From Candidatus Baltobacteraceae bacterium (GTDB lineage: Bacteria; Vulcanimicrobiota; Vulcanimicrobiia; Vulcanimicrobiales; Vulcanimicrobiaceae): DNA of 64,000 nucleotides. Each line of letters begins with the position of its first letter. Positions within the stretch are counted from its first letter, which is position 1. The position numbers and the translations under genes are program-made. This document shows, piece by piece, positions 53,542 to 62,878 of the stretch. The stretch is from contig DASXGW010000014.1 of the NCBI GenBank assembly GCA_036488875.1, positions 1 to 64,000 of the forward strand. Direction: 5' to 3'. Below the pieces are notes generated by a model. It did no database searches and was not told where the DNA came from. It saw only the letters and a program-made list of their open reading frames with translations.

Positions 53542-54462
53542 ATGAGTACCGCTACGACCGTCCCCGTTATGCGCCCGTCGTTCGACGACATGAATCTGTC
53601 CACCGGGAAGCGCACCCGCCTGCACCGCTTGATGTACGAGCACGGCCCCGCCAACGGCACGCTGATGATGCTGCCGATCGATCAGGGCCTCGAACACGGC
53701 CCGATCGACTTCTTCGATAATCCCGATTCGATCGACCCCGATTGGATCTACCGGCTGGCGGTCGAGGGCAACTTCTCGGGCATCGCGCTGCATATCGGAT
53801 TAGCGGAGAAGTACCAGAGGCGGTACGCCGGCAAAGTGCCGCTGCTGCTCAAGATCAACGGAAAAACCAATATTCCGTCCGACGACGACGCGTTTAGTCC
53901 GCTGACGTCGTCGGTCGAGGACGCCGTGCGCCTGGGCGCCGATGCCGTCGGCTATACGCTCTACGTCGGAAGCCCGGCGCAAGAGCTCGACATCGCGCAA
54001 TGCAACGAAGTGCGCCAGCAGTGCGACCGTTTCGGCATGCCGCTGGTGATTTGGGCCTATCCGCGCGGCGCGGCGGTCAAAGCCAAGGGTGGAATCGACT
54101 CGCTGTACGCCGTGGATTACTCCGCGCGCGTCGCCTGCGAGATCGGCGCCGACATCGTCAAACTCAACGAGCCCGTGTGGAAGGCCGACGACGCCGCGAA
54201 GCTGCCCAAACCGTACAACACGCTGGAGTTCAGCGACGTCGACGGCTTACGCAAAGTCGTCAAGTCCGCGGGCCGCACGCTCGTGCTCGTGTCGGGCGGA
54301 AGCAAGATGGGCGACGATGCGACGATTCACAAGGCGCGCATCGCAATGGAAGCCGGATGCGTCGGACTCATCTTCGGACGCAACATGTGGCAGCGCAAAT
54401 GGGACGACGCGGTCTCGATGGCGTCGCGCATGCACGATTTGATGAAGGGATACGGCCAATAA
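53542..54462 (+). CDS. Class I fructose-bisphosphate aldolase (DeoC/FbaB-like)
   Basis: From ATG 53542 the protein has 306 residues. The archaeal-type class I aldolase signatures are present: TLMMLPIDQGLEHGPIDFFD, LLLKINGKTNIPSDDDAFSP, WAYPRGAAVKAKGGID, the Schiff-base Lys in GADIVKLNEPVW, and LVLVSGGSKMGDDATI. It cleaves fructose 1,6-bisphosphate in glycolysis or condenses trioses in gluconeogenesis. Divergent from the dehydrogenase gene. Confidence 0.9.
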   Translation: MSTATTVPVMRPSFDDMNLSTGKRTRLHRLMYEHGPANGTLMMLPIDQGLEHGPIDFFDNPDSIDPDWIYRLAVEGNFSGIALHIGLAEKYQRRYAGKVPLLLKINGKTNIPSDDDAFSPLTSSVEDAVRLGADAVGYTLYVGSPAQELDIAQCNEVRQQCDRFGMPLVIWAYPRGAAVKAKGGIDSLYAVDYSARVACEIGADIVKLNEPVWKADDAAKLPKPYNTLEFSDVDGLRKVVKSAGRTLVLVSGGSKMGDDATIHKARIAMEAGCVGLIFGRNMWQRKWDDAVSMASRMHDLMKGYGQ

Positions 54463-54686
54463 CGCACATCGAGGAGCGCGTAAACGCAGCGCTCGATAAG
54501 GTCCGTCCCGGCATTGCGGCCGACGGCGGTGAAGTCTGGCTCATTAAAGTCGAAGGGGGAGTCGCCTACGTGCAGATGCTCGGCGCGTGCGGTGGCTGCC
54601 CGGCCTCCACGATGACGCTCAAAGGCGCGATCGAAACGATCGTACGAGCCGACGTTCCTGAGATTACCGAAGTACTCGAGATCTAA
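54459..54686 (+). CDS. Nfu-type iron-sulfur scaffold (NifU C-terminal domain)
   Basis: About 75 residues with the NifU C-terminal signature RPGIAADGGEVWLIKVEGG and the Fe-S ligand motif LGACGGCPASTMTLKGAIE (C-x2-C). It assembles or carries Fe-S clusters. The frame has no ATG, GTG or TTG near the expected start. ATA at 54459 would overlap the aldolase stop (ATAA) with gaaggg 10 bases upstream; the nearest ATG (54399) lies deep in the aldolase gene. I therefore give the ATA as a provisional start. Confidence 0.8.
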   Translation: MTHIEERVNAALDKVRPGIAADGGEVWLIKVEGGVAYVQMLGACGGCPASTMTLKGAIETIVRADVPEITEVLEI

Positions 54687-54692
54687 AGTGAG

Positions 54693-54932
54693 TCAGTGAC
54701 TCCCTGCGCACTTCGCGCAGTACCAGCTAACGGCGCCTTCGTGCGTGTGGGGAACCATATGATCGCGGGTGCCGCGGCGTCCGCACGAGGCGCAGGCGTA
54801 CGTCTGTCCGATCGGGACGCCGGTCTCGGTCGCTTCGTGGCGTTTGGCAAGGTAGAAAATGAGGTAGATCGCGACACCTATGGCGATTGGCGCATACGCG
54901 AAGAACTGATCGAACGCGCTCCCTGAAATCAT
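54693..54932 (-). CDS. Small membrane protein with zinc ribbon
   Basis: 79 residues from ATG 54932 (MISGSAFDQFFAYAPIAIGV). One membrane helix at about 8-28 is followed by a zinc-ribbon-like tail: CASCGRRG ... WYCAKCAGSH (two C-x2-C pairs). The N-terminus up to the longer frame at 55100 is a shadow of pcm. Function unknown; it starts 18 bases from the divergent pcm start. Confidence 0.6.
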   Translation of the reverse strand: MISGSAFDQFFAYAPIAIGVAIYLIFYLAKRHEATETGVPIGQTYACASCGRRGTRDHMVPHTHEGAVSWYCAKCAGSH

Positions 54933-54950
54933 GCTGGTTCTTTCGAGGGT

Positions 54951-55784
54951 ATGAACGACGCAACCCTGCGCGAGGCGCTCGTCTCGCAGCTTCGGCGAAA
55001 CGGCGCGGTGCGTACCGAGCCGGTCGCCGCCGCCATCCGCTCGGTGCCGCGACACCGCTTCGTGCCGGGCATGTCGATGAGCCAAGCCTATGCCGACCAC
55101 GCGGTTGCCATCAAAACGCTCGACGACGAAGTGGTCTCCTCAATCTCGCAGCCCGGCATGATCGCGCAGATGCTCGAGCTGCTCGTGCCGCGCCGCGGCG
55201 ACGCCGTCTTGGAAGTCGGCACGGGCAGCGGCTACAACGCCGCGCTGTTGGCCGAGCTCGTCGGCCGAAGCGGCAGCATCACGACGCTCGAGCTTGATGC
55301 CGACCTAGCCGAACGCGCCGGCGCGATACTCGACGAGCTGGGCTACGGCAACGTTACCGTCGTTGCCGCCGACGCATCGTCGTATCCGCTCCAGCCCCAG
55401 CATTACGACGGCGTCGCGATCACGGCACGCAGCGACGACATTGCGGCGGCGTGGTGGCGGACGCTGCGCGACGGAGGGCGCATGGTGATACCCCTGCGTT
55501 TGGAGAGCGCTGGGGAGTATGCGGTAGGATTCGAACGGCGCGGCGACGCGCTGCACAGCATCGGCGCGCATCCATGCGCCTTCATCGCCATTCGCGGAGA
55601 GGCCGGCACCGCTGCCGAGGGCGACGTTTTCTATCGCGATCCCGAACGCGACGCTAAGGTTTGCGTGCGCCGCGTCAGCGAAGTGCTGGCCGTTCGGCGC
55701 GAAGATGCGACGCCGGAATTGCTCGACCGAGCCGACGTCGTCATCGCACGGCCGGTTTCGATCTTCGCTGTGACGTTTGCCTAG
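54951..55784 (+). CDS. pcm: Protein-L-isoaspartate O-methyltransferase
   Basis: 277 residues: RSVPRHRFVPGMSMSQAYAD, VVSSISQPGMIAQMLELLVP, SAM site VLEVGTGSGYNAALLAELVG and LDADLAERAGAILDELGYGN, all typical. It methylates isoaspartyl residues in damaged proteins for repair. The C-terminal region beyond about 215 is an extension of the basic fold, seen in some family members. Confidence 0.92.
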   Translation: MNDATLREALVSQLRRNGAVRTEPVAAAIRSVPRHRFVPGMSMSQAYADHAVAIKTLDDEVVSSISQPGMIAQMLELLVPRRGDAVLEVGTGSGYNAALLAELVGRSGSITTLELDADLAERAGAILDELGYGNVTVVAADASSYPLQPQHYDGVAITARSDDIAAAWWRTLRDGGRMVIPLRLESAGEYAVGFERRGDALHSIGAHPCAFIAIRGEAGTAAEGDVFYRDPERDAKVCVRRVSEVLAVRREDATPELLDRADVVIARPVSIFAVTFA

Positions 55785-55798
55785 GAGACCCGGTTACT

Positions 55799-55867
55799 AA
55801 AAAGTTCTGATTTTCGTCAATCCGAGGCGCCGAGGCAACGAAGGAGTGGCGGAAATCAGGACTTTTT
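55799..55867. repeat. Wide inverted repeat between pcm and ferredoxin
   Basis: Left arm 55799-55814 (aaaaagttctgatttt) pairs with right arm 55852-55867 (two mismatches) across a 37-base GC-rich loop. The right arm covers the ferredoxin stop codon. It could act as a bidirectional terminator for these convergent genes. Confidence 0.45.
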
Positions 55868-56101
55868 GAAGTAGTCTGCGTTGATTGCCGTGTACTTGTT
55901 GTACTGCTCGGGCAAGTCCGAGTCGGCGTAAATCGCCTCGACGGGACAGGCGGAGACACAGGCTCCGCAGTCGATGCAGACTTCCGGATCGATGTAGAGC
56001 ATATCGTCTTCATCTTTGCCGTGAATGCAGTCGACGGGACACACGTCCACGCACGACTTATCCTTGGTTCCAATACACGGTTCGGTGATGACATAAGCCA
56101 T
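55856..56101 (-). CDS. fdxA: 7Fe-type ferredoxin (3Fe-4S/4Fe-4S)
   Basis: 81 residues from Met3 of the frame (MAYVITEPCIGTKDKSCVDV), the usual start of FdxA proteins, with GAGG 9 bases upstream. Cluster ligands: EPCIGTKDKSCVDVCPVDC and EVCIDCGACVSACPVEAIY. Cytoplasmic electron carrier. Confidence 0.94.
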   Translation of the reverse strand: MAYVITEPCIGTKDKSCVDVCPVDCIHGKDEDDMLYIDPEVCIDCGACVSACPVEAIYADSDLPEQYNKYTAINADYFKKS

Positions 56102-56167
56102 GGGCAACCTCTACAACGAGCTACGGAGTGACGCCTGCACGTCTCCGCGCCGCCCCCCGAGTGCGTT

Positions 56168-56428
56168 TTAGACGGCGGGCCGGCCGCGGATCGCGCGTAT
56201 GAGCCAGAGTAGCACGACCGCACCGATGAGCGCGCAGACCATACTCGCTATATTGAATCCCGTCACGCCCACGTGCCCGAACAGACTATAGAGGAAGCCG
56301 CCGACGAACGCACCGATGATGCCCACGATAATGTCCCCGATGATGCCCCCCGGGCCCTCGCCCGGCACGATCCACCGGGCTACCAAGCCCACGATGAGTC
56401 CGAAGACGATCCACGCAAGAATACCCAT
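56168..56428 (-). CDS. GlsB/YeaQ/YmgE family membrane protein
   Basis: 86 residues, three helices with the family pattern ILAWIVFGLIVGLVARWIVPGE, GPGGIIGDIIVGIIGAFVGG. Small inner-membrane stress-related family of unknown mechanism (formerly transglycosylase-associated). Start separated by 32 bases from the divergent SIMPL gene. Confidence 0.9.
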   Translation of the reverse strand: MGILAWIVFGLIVGLVARWIVPGEGPGGIIGDIIVGIIGAFVGGFLYSLFGHVGVTGFNIASMVCALIGAVVLLWLIRAIRGRPAV

Positions 56429-56460
56429 GTCATCCTCCTATCCAAAGGGAGATACCCACA

Positions 56461-57165
56461 ATGAAACGTTTGGCAGCCGCAATGGCCCTGCTCGTCCTCC
56501 TGGGCGCCCTGCCCGCACCTGCGGCGGCGCCCGCGGAAATCACGGTCAGCGGAAACGGAACCGTTACGCTTCCGCCCGACCTGGCGACCGTGGACGCGAC
56601 CGTTGAAACCAATGCCGAGAGCATCAACGACGCCATCTCCGAAAACAACGCGCGGTACGAGCGCGTGGTTGCGGCACTAGGCCGCGCGGGAATCGCGCGT
56701 ACCGACGTTACGCTCTCGAACTACAACGTCAACTACAATCCCAAACCCAAGTTCGTGCGGCCCAACGACGAACAGCGTTACGGCTACACGGTCAATCGCT
56801 CGTTTAGCGTGAAAGTGCACCGCATCGCAATGGCCGGACAAGCCATCGACGCTTGCACGTCAAACGGCGCGACCGCCGTTAACGACGTCGGCTTCACCAT
56901 CGCCAATCCGGTGCCGGCACGCGATCGCGCCATTTCCCTGGCCGTTGCCAACGCCCGCGAGGTAGCCCTGAAAATCGCCGGCGCGGCGGGACTGCGTATC
57001 GCCGGCATTAAGAGCATGGATTACGGCGGCGGACCGATCGAGCCGCAAACGATCGTGATGGCGCGAGCCATGCCGGCGCCCGCCCCAACCCCGCCGACCG
57101 AGCTCGATCAGTCGAACGTCAGCGTGACCGTCAACGTCAACGTCGTCTTCCTGGCCGTGCCGTAG
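56461..57165 (+). CDS. Exported SIMPL domain (DUF541) protein
   Basis: 234 residues: signal peptide (MKRLAAAMALLVLLGALPAP), then ITVSGNGTVTLPPDLATVDA, ALGRAGIARTDVTLSNYNVN and LAVANAREVALKIAGAAGLR, the SIMPL/DUF541 pattern. Ribosome site agggaga 9 bases upstream. Periplasmic, function poorly known; relatives occur in envelope stress responses. Confidence 0.9.
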   Translation: MKRLAAAMALLVLLGALPAPAAAPAEITVSGNGTVTLPPDLATVDATVETNAESINDAISENNARYERVVAALGRAGIARTDVTLSNYNVNYNPKPKFVRPNDEQRYGYTVNRSFSVKVHRIAMAGQAIDACTSNGATAVNDVGFTIANPVPARDRAISLAVANAREVALKIAGAAGLRIAGIKSMDYGGGPIEPQTIVMARAMPAPAPTPPTELDQSNVSVTVNVNVVFLAVP

Positions 57166-57217
57166 GACGCGCGTTCCGAAACTTCCAAGCCGCCCCCGGG
57201 GTAGAGTTGGTACGACT

Positions 57218-59155
57218 ATGAGCGCAAAGACTTGTGAAAGCTGCGGGCAACGGCCCGCTACGACGTTTGAGGGCGCGCGCGGAATCTGTGCCGGCTGCGC
57301 GCAACGCCACGCGCTGACGAGCGCACTTCCGTTTTTCGGGGCGGCAATCGCCGCCGCCGGTCTCATCGCCGGCAGCGCGCTGCTGGCCGAACGCATGCAG
57401 CGTCAAAACGAGGGCGGAAACACGCCGCTCGACGAGCTGAGCAAGCGTTTGCGCGGCGGTACGCCGACCTTGGCGAACTATTCGCGCGATCTCACCGAAC
57501 TGGCGCGCAACGGAAAACTCGATCCCGTCATCGGGCGCGATGAAGAAATCGATCGCGTCGTCTCCATTCTCGCGCGCCGCAGCAAGAACAATCCGGTTCT
57601 CGTCGGCGAACCGGGCGTCGGCAAGACGGCCGTGGTCGAAGGACTCGCGCAGCGAATCGTGGCCGGGAAGTGTCCGGTCGCCTTGCGCAACAAGCGGGTG
57701 CTGGCGCTCTCGCTCGGCCCGCTGGTCGCCGGCACGAAGTATCGCGGTGAGTTCGAAGGCCGTGTCAAACGCATCGTCGACGAAGTCAAACGTGCGACGC
57801 GCGACGTGATTCTGTTTATCGACGAGCTGCACACGCTCGTCGGCGCCGGAGCCGCCGAAGGCGCGCTCGATTTGAGCTCGATGATCAAGCCGGAACTCGC
57901 GCGCGGCGATCTGCAGTGTATCGGGGCCACGACGTTCGACGAGTACCGCAAGTACGTCGAGTCCGATGCCGCGCTCGAACGGCGCTTCCAACCCGTAATG
58001 GTCGAGGAGCCCACCATCGAACAAACGATGGAAATTTTGCGGGGATTGCGCGATGGTTACGCGCGCCATCACCGTGTCACGATTACCGAGGAGGCGATCG
58101 AGGCCGCCGCCCAGTTGTCGGCGCGCTACATCGCGGACCGGTTCTTGCCCGACAAGGCGATCGACCTCATGGACGAAGCCGCTGCATCGGTTGCGCTGCA
58201 AAACAAAGGCGCCGTCGAGTTCCCCGCGGTCACCGCCGATCACGTGGCGGGGGTCGTCACGCGCTGGACAGGAATCCCGCAGGCTTCGTTGAGCGAATCG
58301 CAGGCCAACGCACTGCTCGATTTGGAACGCGTGCTTGCCAAGCGCGTCGTCGGACAGGAACGCGCCATCGCGTCGGTCAGCGACGCGATTCGCCGCGCTC
58401 GCGCGGGGTTGCACGACCCGCGCAAGCCCTTGGGAAGCTTTCTGTTCAAGGGTCCCAGCGGCGTCGGAAAAACGGAACTGGCCAAAGCGCTCGCCGAGGC
58501 GCTGTTTGGCAGCGAGGCGGCCCTCGTTCGGGTCGACCTATCGGAGTTCACCGAAGCCCATTCCGCTTCGCGTTTGCTCGGCGCGCCCCCGGGATACGCC
58601 GGCCACGACGAGCCCGGACAGCTGACCGAACCGGTGCGCCGCCGTCCGTATTGCGTCGTGCTGTTCGACGAGCTGGAGAAAGCGCACCCCGACGTTGCGG
58701 CCATCCTTCTGCAGATCCTCGACGACGGACGAGTAACCGACGCGAAGGGACGCACCATCGATTTTCGCCACACGCTCATCATTCTCACCACGAATCTCGA
58801 GGACGACGAGGTCTCGTTCTCGCTGCGTCCGGAGCTGCTCAACCGCATCGACGACGTGGTGTCGTTCGCCGAGCTGCGCTTGCCGCAGATCGAAGCGATC
58901 GTTACGATTCACGTCGACGCCCTCGCGAGCCGGCTCGGCGCGCGTAACGTGACGTTACGATTGAGCGACGAAGCGAAAAGCTACTTAGCTCGCGTTTCGA
59001 TGGCAGCCGGAAGCGGTGCGCGCTACGTCGCGCGTACCGTCTCGCACTACGTCTCGACGCCGCTCTCCACGTCGATATTGCGAGGCGAGCTGCGCGAAGG
59101 CGGCTGCGCCGACGTCACGCTCGACGGCGACGAACTCCGAGTAAAGGCGGCCTGA
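57218..59155 (+). CDS. Clp-type AAA+ ATPase with zinc ribbon and membrane segment
   Basis: 645 residues, short for ClpA/B/C. C6, C9, C24 and C27 form a zinc ribbon; residues 36-56 ([20 protein letters not shown]) look membrane-spanning. There are no Clp_N repeats. The first AAA module has Walker A GEPGVGKT (130-137), [14 protein letters not shown], and [15 protein letters not shown]. The M-domain is absent or minimal. The second has [20 protein letters not shown] (about 412-430), [14 protein letters not shown] and a C-terminal D2 small domain. ClpE-like zinc ribbon plus membrane anchor is inferred; no ClpP-binding loop is clear. Confidence 0.85.
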   Translation: MSAKTCESCGQRPATTFEGARGICAGCAQRHALTSALPFFGAAIAAAGLIAGSALLAERMQRQNEGGNTPLDELSKRLRGGTPTLANYSRDLTELARNGKLDPVIGRDEEIDRVVSILARRSKNNPVLVGEPGVGKTAVVEGLAQRIVAGKCPVALRNKRVLALSLGPLVAGTKYRGEFEGRVKRIVDEVKRATRDVILFIDELHTLVGAGAAEGALDLSSMIKPELARGDLQCIGATTFDEYRKYVESDAALERRFQPVMVEEPTIEQTMEILRGLRDGYARHHRVTITEEAIEAAAQLSARYIADRFLPDKAIDLMDEAAASVALQNKGAVEFPAVTADHVAGVVTRWTGIPQASLSESQANALLDLERVLAKRVVGQERAIASVSDAIRRARAGLHDPRKPLGSFLFKGPSGVGKTELAKALAEALFGSEAALVRVDLSEFTEAHSASRLLGAPPGYAGHDEPGQLTEPVRRRPYCVVLFDELEKAHPDVAAILLQILDDGRVTDAKGRTIDFRHTLIILTTNLEDDEVSFSLRPELLNRIDDVVSFAELRLPQIEAIVTIHVDALASRLGARNVTLRLSDEAKSYLARVSMAAGSGARYVARTVSHYVSTPLSTSILRGELREGGCADVTLDGDELRVKAA

Positions 59156-59179
59156 ACCGCGCGTCAGAACGTCTAGGGG

Positions 59180-60529
59180 ATGCCCCGGACCTTCCATCTG
59201 CTGAGCGCGTGCTCGCTCATCGCGCTGAGTGCGTGCAACGCTGCGTCGACCTTTTCACCGCCCAACGCGCGGTCCGCCGCATTTTCCTACGGGCCGGCGG
59301 CGGCGACCGCTTCGAGCCGTCTCAAGCACGTCGTCATCATCATTCAGGAAAATCGCAGCTTCGATAATCTCTTCCACGGATTCAAAGGCGCCACGTACGC
59401 GACATTCGGTAAAACCAGCACCGCCGGCAAGGTGCCGCTGCACGCGATCTCGCTAAGCGGTGTCGACGTCGCGCACCATTGGAACGACGCCATGACGTCG
59501 TGGGATCATGGGGCGATGGACGGCTTCGATAAGTTGCTGCTGGCCAACGGCCAAAAGGCGAGCGCCTATCCGTACGCGTACGTCGCGCCGAAATACATCG
59601 CGCCGTACTGGACCATGGCATCGCGATACGTCCTTGCGGACCACATGTTCCCGACGATGTTCGGTCCCAGTTTTACGGGACACCTCGATCTGATCGCCGG
59701 TACGACCAACCTCAATCCCTCGAGCGCGGAAGTCGACAACCCCAGCGCGTCACCGTGGGGCTGCGACGCTCCGTCGGGAACGTTTACCTACGTGCTCAAC
59801 GTTGCGCGGGTCATATCGCGCGGGCCGTTTCCATGTTTCACGCAGTTTCACACATTAGCCGACGTGCTGGACGACGCGCACGTTTCGTGGCGCTATTACG
59901 CGCCGCCCGTGAGCTCGCCCAACGGCGGCATTTGGTCGGAGTTTGACGCCATCCACAACGTGCGCTACGGAAGCGATTGGAAGAACGTCATCTCACCGCA
60001 AACCCGGGTCATCACCGACGCGCAGAGCGGAAATCTACCCTCGGTGGCGTGGGTCGTTCCCGACGCGGTCGATTCCGACCACGAGAGCCAAAACGACAAT
60101 GGCGGACCGTCTTGGGTGGCGGCCGTCGTGAACGCGATCGGTCGAAGCCGCGACTGGAAGTCGACCGCAATCGTCGTCGTTTGGGACGACTGGGGCGGAT
60201 GGTACGACAGCGTGCCGCCGCCGCAGCGCGACTTTCGCGGACTCGGCATACGCGTGCCCTGCATCGTCATTTCGCCGTACGCAAAGGCGCATTACGTGTC
60301 GCACACGGTGTACGAGTTTGGAAGCATCGTCCGGCTCGTAAAAGAAGTCTTCGGTTTGTCGCCGTTGGGAACGCGCGGCGCAGGCTACACCGATACGCGC
60401 GCCGCCAGCATGTTGGACAGCTTCAACTTCAACCGAAAACCGCGCCCGTTCCACGTGATTCCCGCAACGCAGCCGGCGTCGTTCTTCCTCCGTCAGGCGC
60501 CGTCATATCAACTGCCTGACGAAGAGTAA
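59180..60529 (+). CDS. Phosphoesterase family lipoprotein (phospholipase C/acid phosphatase-like)
   Basis: 449 residues with lipobox LSAC (Cys19). The family opening LKHVVIIIQENRSFDNLFHG (metal-binding and catalytic Asn/Ser region), DHMFPTMFGPSFTGHLDLIA, IVVVWDDWGGWYDSVPPPQR and RVPCIVISPYAKAHYVSHTV match phospholipase C/acid phosphatase PF04185. It likely releases phosphate from lipids or esters outside the cell. Confidence 0.88.
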   Translation: MPRTFHLLSACSLIALSACNAASTFSPPNARSAAFSYGPAAATASSRLKHVVIIIQENRSFDNLFHGFKGATYATFGKTSTAGKVPLHAISLSGVDVAHHWNDAMTSWDHGAMDGFDKLLLANGQKASAYPYAYVAPKYIAPYWTMASRYVLADHMFPTMFGPSFTGHLDLIAGTTNLNPSSAEVDNPSASPWGCDAPSGTFTYVLNVARVISRGPFPCFTQFHTLADVLDDAHVSWRYYAPPVSSPNGGIWSEFDAIHNVRYGSDWKNVISPQTRVITDAQSGNLPSVAWVVPDAVDSDHESQNDNGGPSWVAAVVNAIGRSRDWKSTAIVVVWDDWGGWYDSVPPPQRDFRGLGIRVPCIVISPYAKAHYVSHTVYEFGSIVRLVKEVFGLSPLGTRGAGYTDTRAASMLDSFNFNRKPRPFHVIPATQPASFFLRQAPSYQLPDEE

Positions 60530-60532
60530 CCG

Positions 60533-62350
60533 TCAGAGGCTCGTAGCCGGTGAAAGCGCCAGCGCCTGCGGGTTGACGATGCCGTTGTTGATCGTCAGCC
60601 ACGAAACGCCACCGTACGGCGGCGCGTACATCGTTACCGAGTTGTTGCCGTAATTGGCGACGAATAAGTTGCCGGTCGCATCGATCGCAAGCGCGATCGG
60701 CTGGCTTTGACCGCCTTTGATCGTCGTCGGAGCCCCGCCGTAGGGCGCGGCATACTCCGTTACCGAGTTGGCGCCTTGGTTTGGAACGAACAAATTCGCG
60801 ACGGCGTTGACCGCGATCGCGCCTTGCTCGCTGACGCCGTTGGTGATCCACGCCGCGGGCACGCTGCTTTGCGCCAACGGCGCAGTGTATTCGAGCACCG
60901 CGTTGGGCGTGCTGTTGAGATTCGAGACGAAGAGGTTGCCGTGCTGGTCGAGCGCGACCGAGTTGGGGCCGTTGAGCCCGTTGGAAACCGTCGTTGGGGC
61001 GGTCACGTACGGCGGCCCGTACACGGTAACGGTATTGGCGGCGGAGTTTGCGACGTAGAGAGCGCCATTGGCGTCGATGGCCAGGCTCACCGGATCGTCG
61101 ATGCCGGTCGAGATGGTCGCCGACGGACCGCCCGTGTACGGCGCGACGTACTCGGTTACCGTGTTGCTGCCGTTGCCGTTTGCGACGAAGAGATCGTTAC
61201 GCGCGTCGACTTCCAACGCTTGCGGATGATTGACGCCGACGGCGATGGTCGTCGGTAAGCCGGTGTAGGGCGGTGCGTACTCGACGACGCTGCTGGGTTC
61301 GCTTGCGATGAAGAGATCGCCGTTGGCGTCGAAGACGAGGCCTTGCGGATTAACTAAACCGTTGGTCAGCACGAGAATCGGCGCGTTCTGCGTTCCCGCA
61401 TAGAGCGTCACGGTGTTCGCGCTGGAGTTCGCGACGGCTAGCAGCTGCTTGACGTCGGCGGTCACGGAATCGGTGCAAACGGCGCCGGCTTGCGCGCAGG
61501 GGTTCGGTCCGGGTCCCGCCTGCGTCACCGCCAAATGGAACGCCGCGGTTGCCGTGGGGTTGGCCCCACCGGAATACGCAATCGTAAAAAGGTTTGGTTG
61601 CGAGGGCAGCGGCGGCGTTACCGTAAACGCGAGTTGTCCCCCGGCCGGCGCAACGTTATAGTTCATCGGCGGCCCACCGACGATGGCGTTTTGATTGGCG
61701 TCGAGCATCTCGAAGACGAACTGATGTTTTCCAGCGCCGTAGACGTCGATATTGCCCGACGCGTTCTGCACGGCCATGGCCGACGCCGGAACGAGCGCGA
61801 GGTCCGTGGGCGTCGTTCCGACCGCCAGATTGACGGCATTATTCGCTCCAGGCACGACCGTGAACGCGACCGTTTGCGCGGGTCCGATCGCGCTGAGCGG
61901 CGATGCATTCGCATTGTTGTAGAGCGTTATGCTCGCGGTGTACGTTCCCGCACCAAGTCCCAGCGCGGCTTGGCAGACCGAACCGGTCGCAGCCGCGACG
62001 CACGACGTAGAACTCGCCGACAGATTGATCGTCGCATTGGCCGGCGTCGGGCCGCTCACGTTGAAGCTCAACGCTTGAACCGGCGTGGAACTCGAGAGCG
62101 GTGCGGCGCTCAACGGCATCGGTATAGGCGTCGAGATGGCGGACGCGACCGGAGGCAGGACGCCGTTTCGCGCGGGCGACGGCGCGTTCGGAAGCGTCCA
62201 GGGTAAGTGCACCTTCACGACCGTGGCACCGCCGGGAACGCCGGGTACCGTCATCGCGCCGTTCCCCGGAAGCGAAGAGAACATCTGGCCCGCGCCTCCA
62301 CAGCCCGCGAGCAGCGTGGCGGTGAGTACGAGCGCTAAGCGTTTGTTCAA
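60533..62350 (-). CDS. NHL-repeat beta-propeller lipoprotein
   Basis: 605 residues with lipobox LAGC (Cys17). After a Pro-rich region and an Ig-like domain (about 90-270), the C-terminal 300 residues hold six or more repeats of the form VALDQHGNLFVSNLNSTPNA, with EYAAPYGGAPTTI inserts, as in NHL/SMP-30-type propellers. Surface protein, probably binding; no catalytic residues assigned. It overlaps the start of the thioredoxin-like gene stop by 4 bases. Confidence 0.8.
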   Translation of the reverse strand: MNKRLALVLTATLLAGCGGAGQMFSSLPGNGAMTVPGVPGGATVVKVHLPWTLPNAPSPARNGVLPPVASAISTPIPMPLSAAPLSSSTPVQALSFNVSGPTPANATINLSASSTSCVAAATGSVCQAALGLGAGTYTASITLYNNANASPLSAIGPAQTVAFTVVPGANNAVNLAVGTTPTDLALVPASAMAVQNASGNIDVYGAGKHQFVFEMLDANQNAIVGGPPMNYNVAPAGGQLAFTVTPPLPSQPNLFTIAYSGGANPTATAAFHLAVTQAGPGPNPCAQAGAVCTDSVTADVKQLLAVANSSANTVTLYAGTQNAPILVLTNGLVNPQGLVFDANGDLFIASEPSSVVEYAPPYTGLPTTIAVGVNHPQALEVDARNDLFVANGNGSNTVTEYVAPYTGGPSATISTGIDDPVSLAIDANGALYVANSAANTVTVYGPPYVTAPTTVSNGLNGPNSVALDQHGNLFVSNLNSTPNAVLEYTAPLAQSSVPAAWITNGVSEQGAIAVNAVANLFVPNQGANSVTEYAAPYGGAPTTIKGGQSQPIALAIDATGNLFVANYGNNSVTMYAPPYGGVSWLTINNGIVNPQALALSPATSL

Positions 62351-62868
62351 CGGAGCAGTTTCAAGACGTGGTCGCGCATGTCGGTCGCCGAGAGCTCGCC
62401 GACGACGACGTCGCGCACGACGCCGCTGCGGTCGATGAAGACGTGCACGGGCAAACCGTTGACGTCGTATTGATTGCGCAACGTTCCGTCGTCGACGACG
62501 GCCGGGTACGCAAGCTTGTGATCCGAGCGAAACTGCTCGGCCTTACGAGCGTTTTCCAAAACGTCGACGCCGACGACTTGCAAGCCGCGGGGCCCATATT
62601 GTTTCTGTAATGCATTGAGCGTGGGCGCCTCTTCGTTGCACGGCGGGCACCAGCTTGCAAAGAAGTTTAAATAGACCGCTTTCCCGTGGAGCGAGGCAAG
62701 CGACAGGGTTCCCGAAGGCACGGCCGGTTCGCTCCAGGCGGGGGCGGGCCGCCCCACGTGCGCGACGCTCGGGGGCGCGGATTGGCTCGAAGCGCCGTGC
62801 GCCGTCGAGGCGCACCCCGTCAAGAGGGCCGCCGCTGCCAATGTCGTGAGGCCGGCTCGTAACATCAC
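62347..62868 (-). CDS. TlpA/ResA-like thiol-disulfide lipoprotein
   Basis: 173 residues with lipobox LTGC (Cys19). Thioredoxin fold: YLNFFASWCPPCNEEAPTLN (active CPPC), VVGVDVLENARKAEQFRSDH and cis-Pro LPVHVFIDRSGVVRDVVVGE. It faces the periplasm. The start ATG or the next codon (MM) are both possible. Confidence 0.88.
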   Translation of the reverse strand: MMLRAGLTTLAAAALLTGCASTAHGASSQSAPPSVAHVGRPAPAWSEPAVPSGTLSLASLHGKAVYLNFFASWCPPCNEEAPTLNALQKQYGPRGLQVVGVDVLENARKAEQFRSDHKLAYPAVVDDGTLRNQYDVNGLPVHVFIDRSGVVRDVVVGELSATDMRDHVLKLLR

Positions 62869-62878
62869 ACGTCCTTGT

